Below, piece by piece: positions 1 through 5,805 of a DNA stretch of 7,000 bases. Source of the DNA: JBOFMT01 sp051658525 (GTDB lineage Bacteria > Bacillota_I > Bacilli_A > Erysipelotrichales > Erysipelotrichaceae); NCBI GenBank assembly GCA_051658525.1, contig JBOFMT010000065.1:1-7000 (forward strand), read 5' to 3'. Made by a program: the position numbers and the translations under genes. The first letter of the stretch is position 1. Each line of letters begins with the position of its first letter. The notes below the pieces were generated by a model. The model searched no databases and had not been told where the DNA came from. It was given only the letters and a program-made list of their open reading frames with translations.

Positions 1-676
1 CTAAGACCTTATAGTTGGTAATCATCTCTTTATAGCCCTCACGTGGTGTTAGAGATACCACAGCTTTATTTTCCTCACTATCCTTTTGATGATAAGCAAC
101 TAGGTGTGCTTGTTTCGGTGATAGTTTCCCACTCACTACGGCAAGATAGCGTTTTTGTATTTGATGCATCTTTACCATTTCATTTAAATCTTTGAGCGCT
201 TCATATGTTTTCGCAGCCAACACCAAACCTTCGGTATTGCGGTCCAAACGATTGACAACACTAGGGCTAAAACTATGCTCGCTTTCAGGCTCATAATCTT
301 TTTTCTTATACAAGTATTTTTTCATCGCATTGACTAGATTTTCAACCGGAAATTTTTCATCTGCATGAATACTCACACCTGCTGGTTTATACAGTACGAG
401 AATCATTTCATCCTCATAGATAACACGTGGTGTTAATGTACATGCAAGAAAATTTAAATCTACACTACTAGAGAAAAACTCTTCCGCCATATAATAGGTC
501 ACGACATCACCAACTGCTAAACGTTGATTGATCTCACAACGTTTGCGATTTACTTTAATTTTTTTATTACGAATATATTTATACATCAAGGCCTTAGGTA
601 ATAACGGCACCGCTTTACTAATAAACTTATCCAATCGTTGATTGGCATCGTTCTCTTTCACCAACATCTCTCTCAT
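1..676 (-). CDS. RluA-family 23S rRNA pseudouridine synthase (3' end outside window)
   Basis: Likely isomerises specific uridines in large-subunit rRNA to pseudouridine, as RluA/RluC/RluD proteins do. The frame is open from an ATG at 676 to the window edge, giving 225 residues and no stop, so the C-terminus is missing; family members are usually about 290-320 aa. Residues about 12-60 look like an S4 RNA-binding domain (QRLDKFIS, then an IRNKKIKVN hairpin and a VGDVV strand). The catalytic domain follows: YKPAGVSIHAD at 96-106, the family signature VNRLDRNTEGL at 141-151 with presumed catalytic Asp145, and QKRYLAVVSG at 174-183. An Asn precedes RLD where RluC/RluD usually have His. The start is supported by a GGAG site (683-686) six bases upstream. 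The gene follows the tRNA cluster but is separated from it by a terminator. The family is certain; the modified uridine cannot be told from this sequence. Confidence 0.93.
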   Translation of the reverse strand, partial: MREMLVKENDANQRLDKFISKAVPLLPKALMYKYIRNKKIKVNRKRCEINQRLAVGDVVTYYMAEEFFSSSVDLNFLACTLTPRVIYEDEMILVLYKPAGVSIHADEKFPVENLVNAMKKYLYKKKDYEPESEHSFSPSVVNRLDRNTEGLVLAAKTYEALKDLNEMVKMHQIQKRYLAVVSGKLSPKQAHLVAYHQKDSEENKAVVSLTPREGYKEMITNYKVL

Positions 677-682
677 AGCCTG

Positions 683-702
683 CTCCTTTTTCTTGTATTG
701 TA
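683..702 (-). promoter_or_regulatory. Candidate extended -10 promoter and Shine-Dalgarno site of the pseudouridine synthase gene
   Basis: On the minus strand, TACAAT (697-702) is preceded by TG one base upstream, giving TGATACAAT, an extended -10 form. No good -35 box lies 16-18 bases upstream, which fits an extended -10 promoter. Transcription would start near 690, leaving a short leader of about 14 bases that carries the GGAG site (683-686). It sits just after the tRNA terminator, where a new promoter would be expected. This is inferred from sequence only. Confidence 0.4.
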
Positions 703-730
703 TCAAACTTTTGTTTGTTTTGTTTAAAAT

Positions 731-755
731 AAAAAAAAGAACTCTTGCGAGTTCT
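731..755 (-). terminator. Intrinsic terminator of the tRNA cluster
   Basis: On the minus strand, AGAACTC (755-749... complement) pairs with GAGTTCT around a GCAA tetraloop (complement of 745-748), a perfect 7-bp stem. It is followed directly by about eight T residues (complement of 731-738). It lies 14 bases past the 3' end of the last tRNA and ahead of the pseudouridine synthase gene. A second T-run on the plus strand (759-765) means it could also stop plus-strand transcription, although no plus-strand gene is present. Confidence 0.88.
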
Positions 756-768
756 AGCTTTTTTTGAA

Positions 769-855
769 TGGTGGGATCGGTGGGACTTGAACCCACACGG
801 TGTTACCACCAACGGATTTTAAGTCCGTTGCGTCTGCCTATTTCGCCACGATCCC
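769..855 (-). tRNA. tRNA-Leu(UAA), second copy of the cluster
   Basis: An 87-base class II tRNA including an encoded 3' CCA (complement of 769-771). The acceptor stem GGGATCG pairs with CGATCCC, followed by discriminator A. The anticodon loop is CTTAAAA inside an ACGGA/TCCGT stem, giving anticodon UAA, which reads leucine codons UUA and UUG. The variable arm is long, with a GGTG/CACC helix, as in leucine tRNAs, and the T-arm is GTGGG-TTCAAGT-CCCAC. It is the promoter-distal gene of a three-tRNA unit and differs from the other Leu copy at five positions. Confidence 0.97.
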
Positions 856-861
856 ATTCAC

Positions 862-935
862 TGGAGGATCCAACCGGATTTGAACCGGTGATCACAGAGT
901 TGCAGTCTATTGCCTTACCACTTGGCTATGGATCC
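862..935 (-). tRNA. tRNA-Cys(GCA)
   Basis: A 74-base class I tRNA with encoded CCA (complement of 862-864). The acceptor stem GGATCCA pairs with TGGATCC, and the discriminator is U, the base typical of cysteine tRNAs. The anticodon loop CTGCAAC sits in an ATAGA/TCTGT stem, giving anticodon GCA, which reads UGC and UGU. The T-arm is CCGGT-TCAAATC-type. It lies between two tRNA-Leu genes, with 6 bases to the downstream one and 14 to the upstream one, so all three are probably processed from one precursor. Confidence 0.97.
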
Positions 936-949
936 GTTTAAATTAAAGA

Positions 950-1036
950 TGGTGGGGCCGGTGGGACTTGAACCCACACGGTGTTGCCACCAACGGATTT
1001 TAAGTCCGTTGCGTCTGCCTATTTCGCCACGGCCCC
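950..1036 (-). tRNA. tRNA-Leu(UAA), first copy of the cluster
   Basis: An 87-base class II tRNA with encoded CCA (complement of 950-952). The acceptor stem GGGGCCG pairs with CGGCCCC, and the discriminator is A. The anticodon loop CTTAAAA gives UAA (codons UUA/UUG), and the variable arm is long. D-arm, anticodon arm and T-arm are identical to the copy at 769-855. The differences are two compensated base pairs in the acceptor stem (A-U to G-C and U-A to C-G) and one base in the variable-arm loop. It is the first gene after the promoter at 1085-1113. Confidence 0.97.
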
Positions 1037-1084
1037 GTGACTTTTGCTTGAAGCTTTTTGTTTCGTTCGCCTCATTGCCTACTT

Positions 1085-1113
1085 ATTATATAAAACATTA
1101 GAAAGAATTGCAA
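1085..1113 (-). promoter_or_regulatory. Promoter of the tRNA Leu-Cys-Leu cluster
   Basis: On the minus strand, a TTGCAA -35 box (1108-1113) and a perfect TATAAT -10 box (complement of 1085-1090) are exactly 17 bases apart. Transcription would start near 1077, about 40 bases before the mature 5' end of the first tRNA, leaving a short 5' leader for RNase P removal. The upstream flank is A/T-rich, which could act as an UP-like element. Confidence 0.82.
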
Positions 1114-1242
1114 CCCTTTTTTTGATTTTTTTTAAATATTTTTTTATCGCCTTTTTGCTACTACCACAACAGCTCCATTTCAGCTTGTTTTCTCTACTTT
1201 AATAAGGTCTTTTTACGGTATAAAACCTGTGTATATTATGGT

Positions 1243-1274
1243 TAAAAAAACGCCATAGCACACAGCTATGACGT
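1243..1274 (-). terminator. Intrinsic terminator of the pot operon
   Basis: On the minus strand, ACGTCATAGC (complement of 1265-1274) pairs with GCTATGGCGT (complement of 1250-1259) in a 10-bp stem containing one G-U pair. The loop is five bases (TGTGT), and a run of seven T residues follows. The hairpin starts six bases after the potD stop codon, so it closes the regulator-potABCD operon. In the plus direction the tail is only TTTCTT, so it is probably mainly one-way. Confidence 0.92.
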
Positions 1275-1280
1275 TTCTTG

Positions 1281-2345
1281 TTAGTTGGCTTTTACTTTGA
1301 TCCAAAGATCAGCCAATTCTTTTTTCAATACTTCATTGAATGAGAAGTATTCATCTTTTTCATTATCCAAACGTGGACGGTAAGCTTCATTTCCTTCATA
1401 ACTATCTGCAGCTAACTCTTCTTCTACTGTTAATACACTAGAAGTATATCCAACTTCATCACTATTTGCATAAGCTACATCTTCACTCAACATATAGTTG
1501 ATAAAGATATTCGCTAAAGCTGGACAGCTTGCATTTTTTGGAATAACAAAGCTATCAACCCAACGGTTGGTACCTGAACTTGGTAAATAGAAGCCCATAT
1601 CTTCATTTTCAGAAAGGATATAAGCAGCATCACCTGAGTAAACAAGTGCTAAGTCTTTTAATCCATTTGCCATGTTATCGATAACTTCATCCGTAACATA
1701 AACAGGACTCATCGTATTGTTGATATCAAGTAACCAGTTATAAGCCGCAGTAATTTCATCGGCATTTTCCGTATTCATCGAATACCCCAATGCTTTGAAC
1801 GCCATCATAAAGCTATCGCGTTCACTATCGTACATATAGATTTTCCCTTTGTATTTCGTATCGTGGAAAATACCAAAACCTTCACTCTCTAAATCGCTCA
1901 TGCTTACATTTTCTTTGTTGTAAACAATCCCAACATTACCATAGAAGTAAGGCATAGAGTAAGTGTTTTCTGGATCAAAATCCAATCCTAAAATAGCTGG
2001 GTTGACACCTGCAGCATTTGGAATCGCAGCAAGATCGAGTGGTTGTAACAAATCTTCTCCAATCAAACGTTCAATCATATAGTCACTTGGTACTAAAATA
2101 TCATAGCTATCTCCACCAAGAAGTTTGGTATACATCGCTTCATTGCTATCAAATAAATCATAGATTACTTTTACGCCATACATTTTTTCGAAGTCACGAA
2201 TCATATCCGTGTCTACATATTCTCCCCAGTTGAATACTTTTAACGTATCGCATCCAGTAGGATTTTCAACGGTAGGAACATCACTTCCACCACACCCCGA
2301 CAAGAACAACGTAGCACTTGCCAATAACAAACCTAATTTTTTCAT
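1281..2345 (-). CDS. potD: Spermidine/putrescine ABC transporter substrate-binding lipoprotein PotD
   Basis: Extracytoplasmic receptor that captures spermidine and/or putrescine and delivers it to the PotB-PotC channel. It has 354 residues, close to the usual 340-360. The N-terminus is a lipoprotein signal: Lys2-Lys3, a hydrophobic stretch and lipobox LSGC with Cys18, so the mature protein should be lipid-anchored to the outer face of the membrane. The mature part begins with a polyamine-binder pattern (FNWGEYVD, 38-45) and has VPSDYM (85-90) and RWVDSFVIP (261-269). From memory of E. coli PotD, Trp40, Tyr43, Ser87, Tyr89, Trp262 and Asp264 align with ligand-contacting residues, while the Trp of the central LWNGSA-like motif is Tyr236 here (LVYSGDA). 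Its ATG overlaps the potC stop by one base (TAATG), with an AAAGGA site about 12 bases upstream, pointing to translational coupling. It is the last gene before the terminator. Spermidine versus putrescine preference cannot be read from the sequence. Confidence 0.96.
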   Translation of the reverse strand: MKKLGLLLASATLFLSGCGGSDVPTVENPTGCDTLKVFNWGEYVDTDMIRDFEKMYGVKVIYDLFDSNEAMYTKLLGGDSYDILVPSDYMIERLIGEDLLQPLDLAAIPNAAGVNPAILGLDFDPENTYSMPYFYGNVGIVYNKENVSMSDLESEGFGIFHDTKYKGKIYMYDSERDSFMMAFKALGYSMNTENADEITAAYNWLLDINNTMSPVYVTDEVIDNMANGLKDLALVYSGDAAYILSENEDMGFYLPSSGTNRWVDSFVIPKNASCPALANIFINYMLSEDVAYANSDEVGYTSSVLTVEEELAADSYEGNEAYRPRLDNEKDEYFSFNEVLKKELADLWIKVKAN

Positions 2346-3151
2346 TATTTTCTAAGATCCTTTCTCTCTTTGACCATCGGAATTACATTCACCAAAATAA
2401 GGGCAATGGTGATAATCAATACCATAACAGTCGACAATGCATTGATCGATGGGTTGATACGTTTTGACATCGTATAAACCAAAATCGAAATATTTTTAAT
2501 TCCATTGCCCGTTACGAAGTAAGAGATAACAAAGTCATCAAAACTCATCGTAAAGGCAATGATTGCCCCAGAAATAATACCAGGCATAATTTGCGGTACA
2601 ATGACCTTTGTTAATGCCTGCATTGGCGTTGCTCCTAAATCAAGCGCTGCTTCTGCTAAGTTTGGATCTAGACTACGAATTTTTGGCATTACACTCAAAA
2701 TTACATAAGGAATACAAAATGCAATATGCGCCAATAATAAGGTCATAAACCCTTTTTCAATTCGGAAAGCCGAATAAAACAACATCAGTCCAATCGCTGT
2801 AACGATTTCTGGATTCATAATTGGTAAATTGTTAATTTGTAATACAACTTCACGTACTACTTTACGTGATTTCGACAACCCAATTGCTGCTAAGGTACCA
2901 ACAATTGTTGATACAAACGTCGCTATAAGGGCAATGACAATCGTATAATAGATGGATTCCATCATATTGCGATCATTGAACATCTTTACATACCACTCCA
3001 AAGAGAACCCTTCAAAATTGGTTAAACTCTTGCTGGAGTTAAAACTAAAGACGATCATATATAAAATTGGTAAATAGAAGAACAATAAAATCAAACCCAA
3101 ATAAATTTTAGAACCTAATTTGCGTTCTTTTTTCACTTTAATCGCGTTCAT
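2345..3151 (-). CDS. potC: Spermidine/putrescine ABC transporter permease PotC
   Basis: One of the two membrane subunits that form the polyamine channel with PotB. It has 268 residues, normal for PotC (about 260-270). The first hydrophobic segment is at about 17-37, followed by others at about 68-92, 112-127, 135-153, 192-212 and 238-258, giving about six helices. The cytoplasmic EAA loop that contacts PotA is clear: AEAALDLGATPMQAL at 166-180, continuing to PQIMPGIISG. The FDDFVISYF stretch (204-212) is typical of PotC rather than PotB. Its ATG overlaps the potB stop by one base (TAATG). A GGAGGT site lies about eight bases upstream, inside the codons for the Gly-rich end of PotB. It should be made in step with PotB. 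Confidence 0.95.
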   Translation of the reverse strand: MNAIKVKKERKLGSKIYLGLILLFFYLPILYMIVFSFNSSKSLTNFEGFSLEWYVKMFNDRNMMESIYYTIVIALIATFVSTIVGTLAAIGLSKSRKVVREVVLQINNLPIMNPEIVTAIGLMLFYSAFRIEKGFMTLLLAHIAFCIPYVILSVMPKIRSLDPNLAEAALDLGATPMQALTKVIVPQIMPGIISGAIIAFTMSFDDFVISYFVTGNGIKNISILVYTMSKRINPSINALSTVMVLIITIALILVNVIPMVKERKDLRK

Positions 3152-3999
3152 TATGCTGTACCTCCACCACGTTCTTGTGCACCATCTTGTTTATCCAACT
3201 GTTTGGTGATGTAGAGACTAATCATAATAATAACCGCCATAATCAAACTGACCGCACTACCAAAGTTCCATTCTCCAACGGTGATGAATTGACTCTCAAT
3301 GATATTTCCAATGAGTACATATCCACCTCCACCCAAAAGCTTCGGAATAACAAAACTCGATACACTTGGTAAGAATACTAAGGTAATCCCAGAAATCACA
3401 CCTGGTAAACTTAGTGGTAAGGTAACACGCAAGAAGGTTTGTAGTTTGTTGGCACCCAAATCGTTGGCTGCATGAATCAAACTGCGATCCATCTTCGCAA
3501 GGCTTGTATAAATTTGTAAGATCATAAAAGGAATAAAGTTATATACCATCCCTAAAATAACCGCAAAATCATTATGAATTAGATTTACGGTTGGAAGATT
3601 CAAAGCCGTAAGAATGTTATTGATGAGACCATTTTCCGCTAAAATCCCAATCCATGCATACGTACGAACCAACATGTTAATCCACATTGGCATCGTAATT
3701 AATAAGATCAAGAGTTTTCCATGTTTTGGACGTAAGTTTGCAATGATGTAAGCAACCGGATACCCCAAAGCAATACAGAGTACGGTAGTAATCAAAGCAA
3801 TACGTAAACTACGCCATAGTACATCCAAGAAAATAGGATCAAAGAAGAATTTTTTAAAGTTTGCCAGCGTAAAGTGCAAGGTAGCTACGTTGTTTCCTTG
3901 TGTTGTAAACGCGTAGACCGTAATTAAGAGCATCGGGATTACAATAAAGATTGCAATCCAGACCATATAGGGCTGCACCAACCTTTGGAACGTTTTCAT
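3151..3999 (-). CDS. potB: Spermidine/putrescine ABC transporter permease PotB
   Basis: Second membrane subunit of the polyamine importer. It has 282 residues, in the usual range (about 270-290). Hydrophobic segments at about 11-31, 65-88, 95-118, 144-166, 200-220 and 246-265 fit six helices. MPMWINMLVRTYAW (103-116) is a characteristic PotB stretch. The EAA loop for docking on PotA is at about 176-200, with AANDLGANKLQTFLRVTLP. Its ATG starts one base after the potA stop (TAA-G-ATG), with only a weak GGGG Shine-Dalgarno site inside the end of potA, so it probably depends on translation of potA. The C-terminus ends in an unusual Gly-rich tail (ERGGGTA). Those codons also form the GGAGGT site of potC, which may explain the glycines. 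Confidence 0.95.
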   Translation of the reverse strand: MKTFQRLVQPYMVWIAIFIVIPMLLITVYAFTTQGNNVATLHFTLANFKKFFFDPIFLDVLWRSLRIALITTVLCIALGYPVAYIIANLRPKHGKLLILLITMPMWINMLVRTYAWIGILAENGLINNILTALNLPTVNLIHNDFAVILGMVYNFIPFMILQIYTSLAKMDRSLIHAANDLGANKLQTFLRVTLPLSLPGVISGITLVFLPSVSSFVIPKLLGGGGYVLIGNIIESQFITVGEWNFGSAVSLIMAVIIMISLYITKQLDKQDGAQERGGGTA

Positions 4000-4000
4000 C

Positions 4001-5044
4001 TTAATATGACCCCATTTTTGACATCACGTGAATATCTTCTGGGAAGAAGTGTAGTCCCACGTTTTTTCCAATTTCTGCCAAATCCGTCGTATGGATTTTG
4101 AGTTCACGATGTGGGGTTTCTACGATAATTTCGTAGTGTACTCCTTTAAAGAGAATACTTTTTACGACACCTTGCAGTTTTCCCATCTCTGGTTCTACAA
4201 TATCCAAATCTTCTGGACGAATTACAATATCCACATCTTCATCATCATGGAAACCATAATCAACACATTCAAATTCCACACCATCAAACACCACACGGTA
4301 ATCATCTAACATCACACCGTCTAAAATATTCGATTCTCCAATAAATAAGGCAACAAATTCATTTTCCGGCTCGTTATAAATATCAGTTGGACTTCCAATT
4401 TGTTGGATTTCCCCTTCATTTAAAACAACGATTTTATCACTCATCGTTAACGCTTCTTCTTGATCATGCGTAACGTAGATAAACGTAATTCCTACTTCTT
4501 TTTGAATCTTTTTTAGTTCAACTTGCATCTCTTTACGAAGTTTTAAGTCTAGAGCTCCCAAAGGCTCATCTAGCAATAAAACCATTGGCTCATTAACAAG
4601 GGCACGCGCAATGGCAACACGTTGTTGTTGTCCTCCAGATAACAAGGTAACCGAACGGTTATTGTAACCTGCAAGACCAACTAGTGCCAACATACGATTG
4701 ACTTTTTGTTCAATCACTTCTTTGTTCATCTTTTTAATTTTTAAACCAAACGCAACATTATCATACACATTCATATGCGGGAACAATGCATACTTTTGGA
4801 ATACCGTATTAATTTCACGTTTGTATGGTGGAATGTTCGTGATTTCAATATCATCAAACAAGACCTCACCATTACTTTGCGTTAAAAATCCACCCAAAAT
4901 ACGTAACAGGGTTGTTTTACCACAACCACTAGGACCTAATAGGGTCACAAATTCATTTTCCGCTATATCTAAATTGACGCCCTTTAATACCAATTGGCCA
5001 TCAAATTCTTTTACTATATTTTTAATTTGAATCAAATTTCGCAT
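4001..5044 (-). CDS. potA: Spermidine/putrescine ABC transporter ATP-binding protein PotA
   Basis: Cytoplasmic ATPase of the polyamine importer; works as a dimer under PotB/PotC. It has 347 residues, against about 350-380 for the family. All nucleotide-binding motifs are present: Walker A GPSGCGKT at 37-44, Q-loop Gln82 in NTVFQKYALFPHM, signature LSGGQQQR at 134-141, Walker B VLLLDEP at 154-160, D-loop ALD at 163-165 and switch His192 in VTHDQEEA. The NTVFQ-YALFPHM wording is typical of polyamine/iron-type importers. From about residue 240 there is a C-terminal TOBE-like regulatory domain, including VIRPEDLDI. The start is certain: a TAGGAGGA Shine-Dalgarno site lies directly upstream and includes the TAG stop of the regulator gene. 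potB follows after one base. Substrate is assigned from the whole operon, since the ATPase alone would not distinguish polyamines from related solutes. Confidence 0.96.
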   Translation of the reverse strand: MRNLIQIKNIVKEFDGQLVLKGVNLDIAENEFVTLLGPSGCGKTTLLRILGGFLTQSNGEVLFDDIEITNIPPYKREINTVFQKYALFPHMNVYDNVAFGLKIKKMNKEVIEQKVNRMLALVGLAGYNNRSVTLLSGGQQQRVAIARALVNEPMVLLLDEPLGALDLKLRKEMQVELKKIQKEVGITFIYVTHDQEEALTMSDKIVVLNEGEIQQIGSPTDIYNEPENEFVALFIGESNILDGVMLDDYRVVFDGVEFECVDYGFHDDEDVDIVIRPEDLDIVEPEMGKLQGVVKSILFKGVHYEIIVETPHRELKIHTTDLAEIGKNVGLHFFPEDIHVMSKMGSY

Positions 5045-5060
5045 TGTCTTGTCCTCCTAA
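5044..5060 (-). promoter_or_regulatory. potA ribosome-binding site overlapping the regulator stop codon
   Basis: On the minus strand the sequence is TTAGGAGGACAAGACAATG. The TAG (5057-5059) ends the XRE-cupin gene and is also the first part of the strong AGGAGG Shine-Dalgarno site (5053-5058) of potA, whose ATG is at 5042-5044. Ribosomes finishing the regulator stop on top of the potA initiation site, so translation of the two genes is very likely coupled. Confidence 0.85.
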
Positions 5061-5590
5061 AATACGGGTGGTGTACAAACCCACAATACACGCGCTGGTT
5101 TGTTGGTGTTATTGATGAGTTGGTGAGCTTTGGTACCACGCAAATAAAATGTTTCCCCTTTTTTCACCATCAATTCTTTTTCTTCGAATACGATGTTAAC
5201 TTTACCATGTAACACATAGCCAAATTCTTCCCCTTCGTGTGGTTCTAGTTGTAAACTAGCACCTTGTGGTGGAATATCGACAATGATGGGTTCCATTTCA
5301 TTTTTCTGTGCATTGGGTACAATCCAATGAATGGTGGATTGCTCACGTTCATCGACAAAAAAATCATCTTCGGTAAACACCAATTTTTCATTCTTTTCTT
5401 CTTTAAAGAAAATTGCCAAAGACGTTCCCAATGCTTCTAAAATATCATTGAGCGTCGAGATGGAGGGAGACGTTAAATCTCGTTCCACTTGTGACAAAAA
5501 ACCTTTGGTAAGTTCACAGCGACTCGCTAATTCTTCCAAGGTTAAATTGTTCTGGATACGCAACTGCTTTAGTGCTTTTCCAATTTCCAT
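5057..5590 (-). CDS. XRE-family regulator with C-terminal cupin domain (PuuR-like), first gene of the pot operon
   Basis: Probable transcription regulator of the polyamine operon it heads. It has 177 residues; E. coli PuuR, same architecture, has 185. Residues about 7-63 form a helix-turn-helix of the Cro/C1 type (LKQLRIQNNLTLEELASRCELTKGFLSQVE region), with the SPSISTL motif at 41-47 typical of this subfamily. A linker follows, then a small cupin barrel at about 105-176: motif 1 PHEGEEFGYVLHG (117-129) and motif 2 with His156. The metal-binding His-X-His of classical cupins is His-X-Gly here (His118-Glu119-Gly120), so the barrel more likely senses a small ligand than acts as an enzyme. A polyamine or related metabolite is a reasonable guess from context. 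The ATG is preceded by a perfect AAGGAGGT site (5596-5603). Inverted repeats around its promoter are candidate binding sites. Whether it represses or activates is not visible. Confidence 0.9.
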   Translation of the reverse strand: MEIGKALKQLRIQNNLTLEELASRCELTKGFLSQVERDLTSPSISTLNDILEALGTSLAIFFKEEKNEKLVFTEDDFFVDEREQSTIHWIVPNAQKNEMEPIIVDIPPQGASLQLEPHEGEEFGYVLHGKVNIVFEEKELMVKKGETFYLRGTKAHQLINNTNKPARVLWVCTPPVF

Positions 5591-5606
5591 TCGCTACCTC
5601 CTTCTT

Positions 5607-5623
5607 GTTTAGCATTACTAAAC
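5607..5623. promoter_or_regulatory. Inverted repeat in the leader of the regulator-pot operon (candidate operator)
   Basis: GTTTAG (5607-5612) and CTAAAC (5618-5623) form a perfect 6-bp inverted repeat with a 5-base spacer, and CTAAACTAAA extends it outward. It lies between the predicted transcription start (about 5646) and the Shine-Dalgarno site (5596-5603), where a bound repressor could block transcription. It could also act as a small RNA hairpin beside the ribosome site. Its role as operator of the adjacent XRE protein is inference. Confidence 0.5.
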
Positions 5624-5652
5624 TAAATATAATGTATATTAAACCATAGACT

Positions 5653-5680
5653 ATTATACAACTTTTCAAAAAGAATGCAA
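5653..5680 (-). promoter_or_regulatory. Promoter of the regulator-potABCD operon
   Basis: On the minus strand, a TTGCAT -35 box (complement of 5675-5680) and a perfect TATAAT -10 box (complement of 5653-5658) are 16 bases apart. The predicted start is near 5646, leaving a leader of about 55 bases before the regulator ATG. The promoter is flanked on both sides by AAACT/AGTTT inverted repeats. It is the only good promoter seen upstream of the five-gene operon. Confidence 0.78.
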
Positions 5681-5696
5681 CCCTAATTTAAAAACA

Positions 5697-5738
5697 AAAA
5701 GTTTTATTTATTAAACTTTTCCATCAAACTAAAAGTTT
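5697..5738. promoter_or_regulatory. Two inverted repeats built from AAACT/AGTTT half-sites upstream of the pot promoter
   Basis: AAAAGTTT (5697-5704) and AAACTTTT (5713-5720) form a perfect 8-bp inverted repeat with an 8-base spacer. AAACT (5726-5730) and AGTTT (5734-5738) form a second inverted repeat with a 3-base spacer. The first three half-sites start 13 bases apart (5700, 5713, 5726). They lie just upstream of the -35 box at 5675-5680, a normal place for regulator binding. A further AAACT is present downstream (5620-5624). In A/T-rich DNA some of this could be chance. On the minus strand the first repeat is followed by T-rich sequence and could instead be a weak back-up terminator for the LCP gene. 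Confidence 0.45.
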
Positions 5739-5750
5739 AGTATATCAAAC

Positions 5751-5805
5751 AAGAAAAAGAACACTTAGCGTGCTACGATTTCTTGTAGTTCACGTAAGTG
5801 TTCTT
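5751..5805 (-). terminator. Intrinsic terminator overlapping the 3' end of the LCP gene
   Basis: On the minus strand, AAGAACACTTA (complement of 5795-5805) pairs perfectly with TAAGTGTTCTT (complement of 5757-5767). The stem continues inward with CGTG/CACG, offset by a bulged C, then CTAC/GTAG around an 8-base loop, with two unpaired A residues on one side. A T-rich tail (TTTTTCTT, complement of 5751-5758) follows. The 5' arm lies in the last codons of the LCP gene and its TAA stop (5765-5767) is the first part of the 3' arm. It would separate the trx-LCP unit from the pot operon. Confidence 0.82.

Larger units (their letters stand above)
1037..1280. other. Gene-free spacer between the pot operon and the tRNA cluster
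   Basis: This 244-bp stretch has no supportable coding sequence on either strand. It contains the tRNA promoter and leader (1037-1113), an A/T-rich segment with poly-T runs (about 1114-1150), about 90 bp with no recognisable signal (about 1150-1240), and the pot operon terminator (1243-1274). Confidence 0.7.

Noticed and set aside
627..812. Open frame of 61 codons on the minus strand
   Set aside because: It spans the tRNA-Leu 3' end, the terminator and the start of the pseudouridine synthase gene in another frame, with no ribosome site of its own.
1043..1062. Possible plus-strand terminator (GCTTGAAGC followed by T residues)
   Set aside because: The loop would be a single base, too small to fold, and there is no plus-strand gene to terminate. 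It lies in the tRNA leader.
910..1101. Open frame of 63 codons on the plus strand
   Set aside because: It runs antisense through tRNA-Cys and tRNA-Leu; its peptide is simply the translated complement of tRNA sequence.
1037..1240. Possible riboswitch or small RNA in the gap after the pot operon
   Set aside because: No conserved riboswitch core or stable multi-stem structure could be made out. The gap lies downstream of the pot operon terminator and, past the tRNA promoter, is mostly poly-A/T.
4698..5030. 110-codon plus-strand open frame opposite potA
   Set aside because: It lies entirely antisense to conserved ATPase motifs, has no ribosome site or family resemblance, and is best explained as a shadow of potA. 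The shorter plus-strand frames opposite potD, potB, potA, the regulator and the LCP gene are rejected for the same reason.
5591..5650. Polyamine-sensing riboswitch in the regulator-pot leader
   Set aside because: The leader is only about 55 bases, too short for a known riboswitch class. A single inverted repeat fits a protein operator or small hairpin better.
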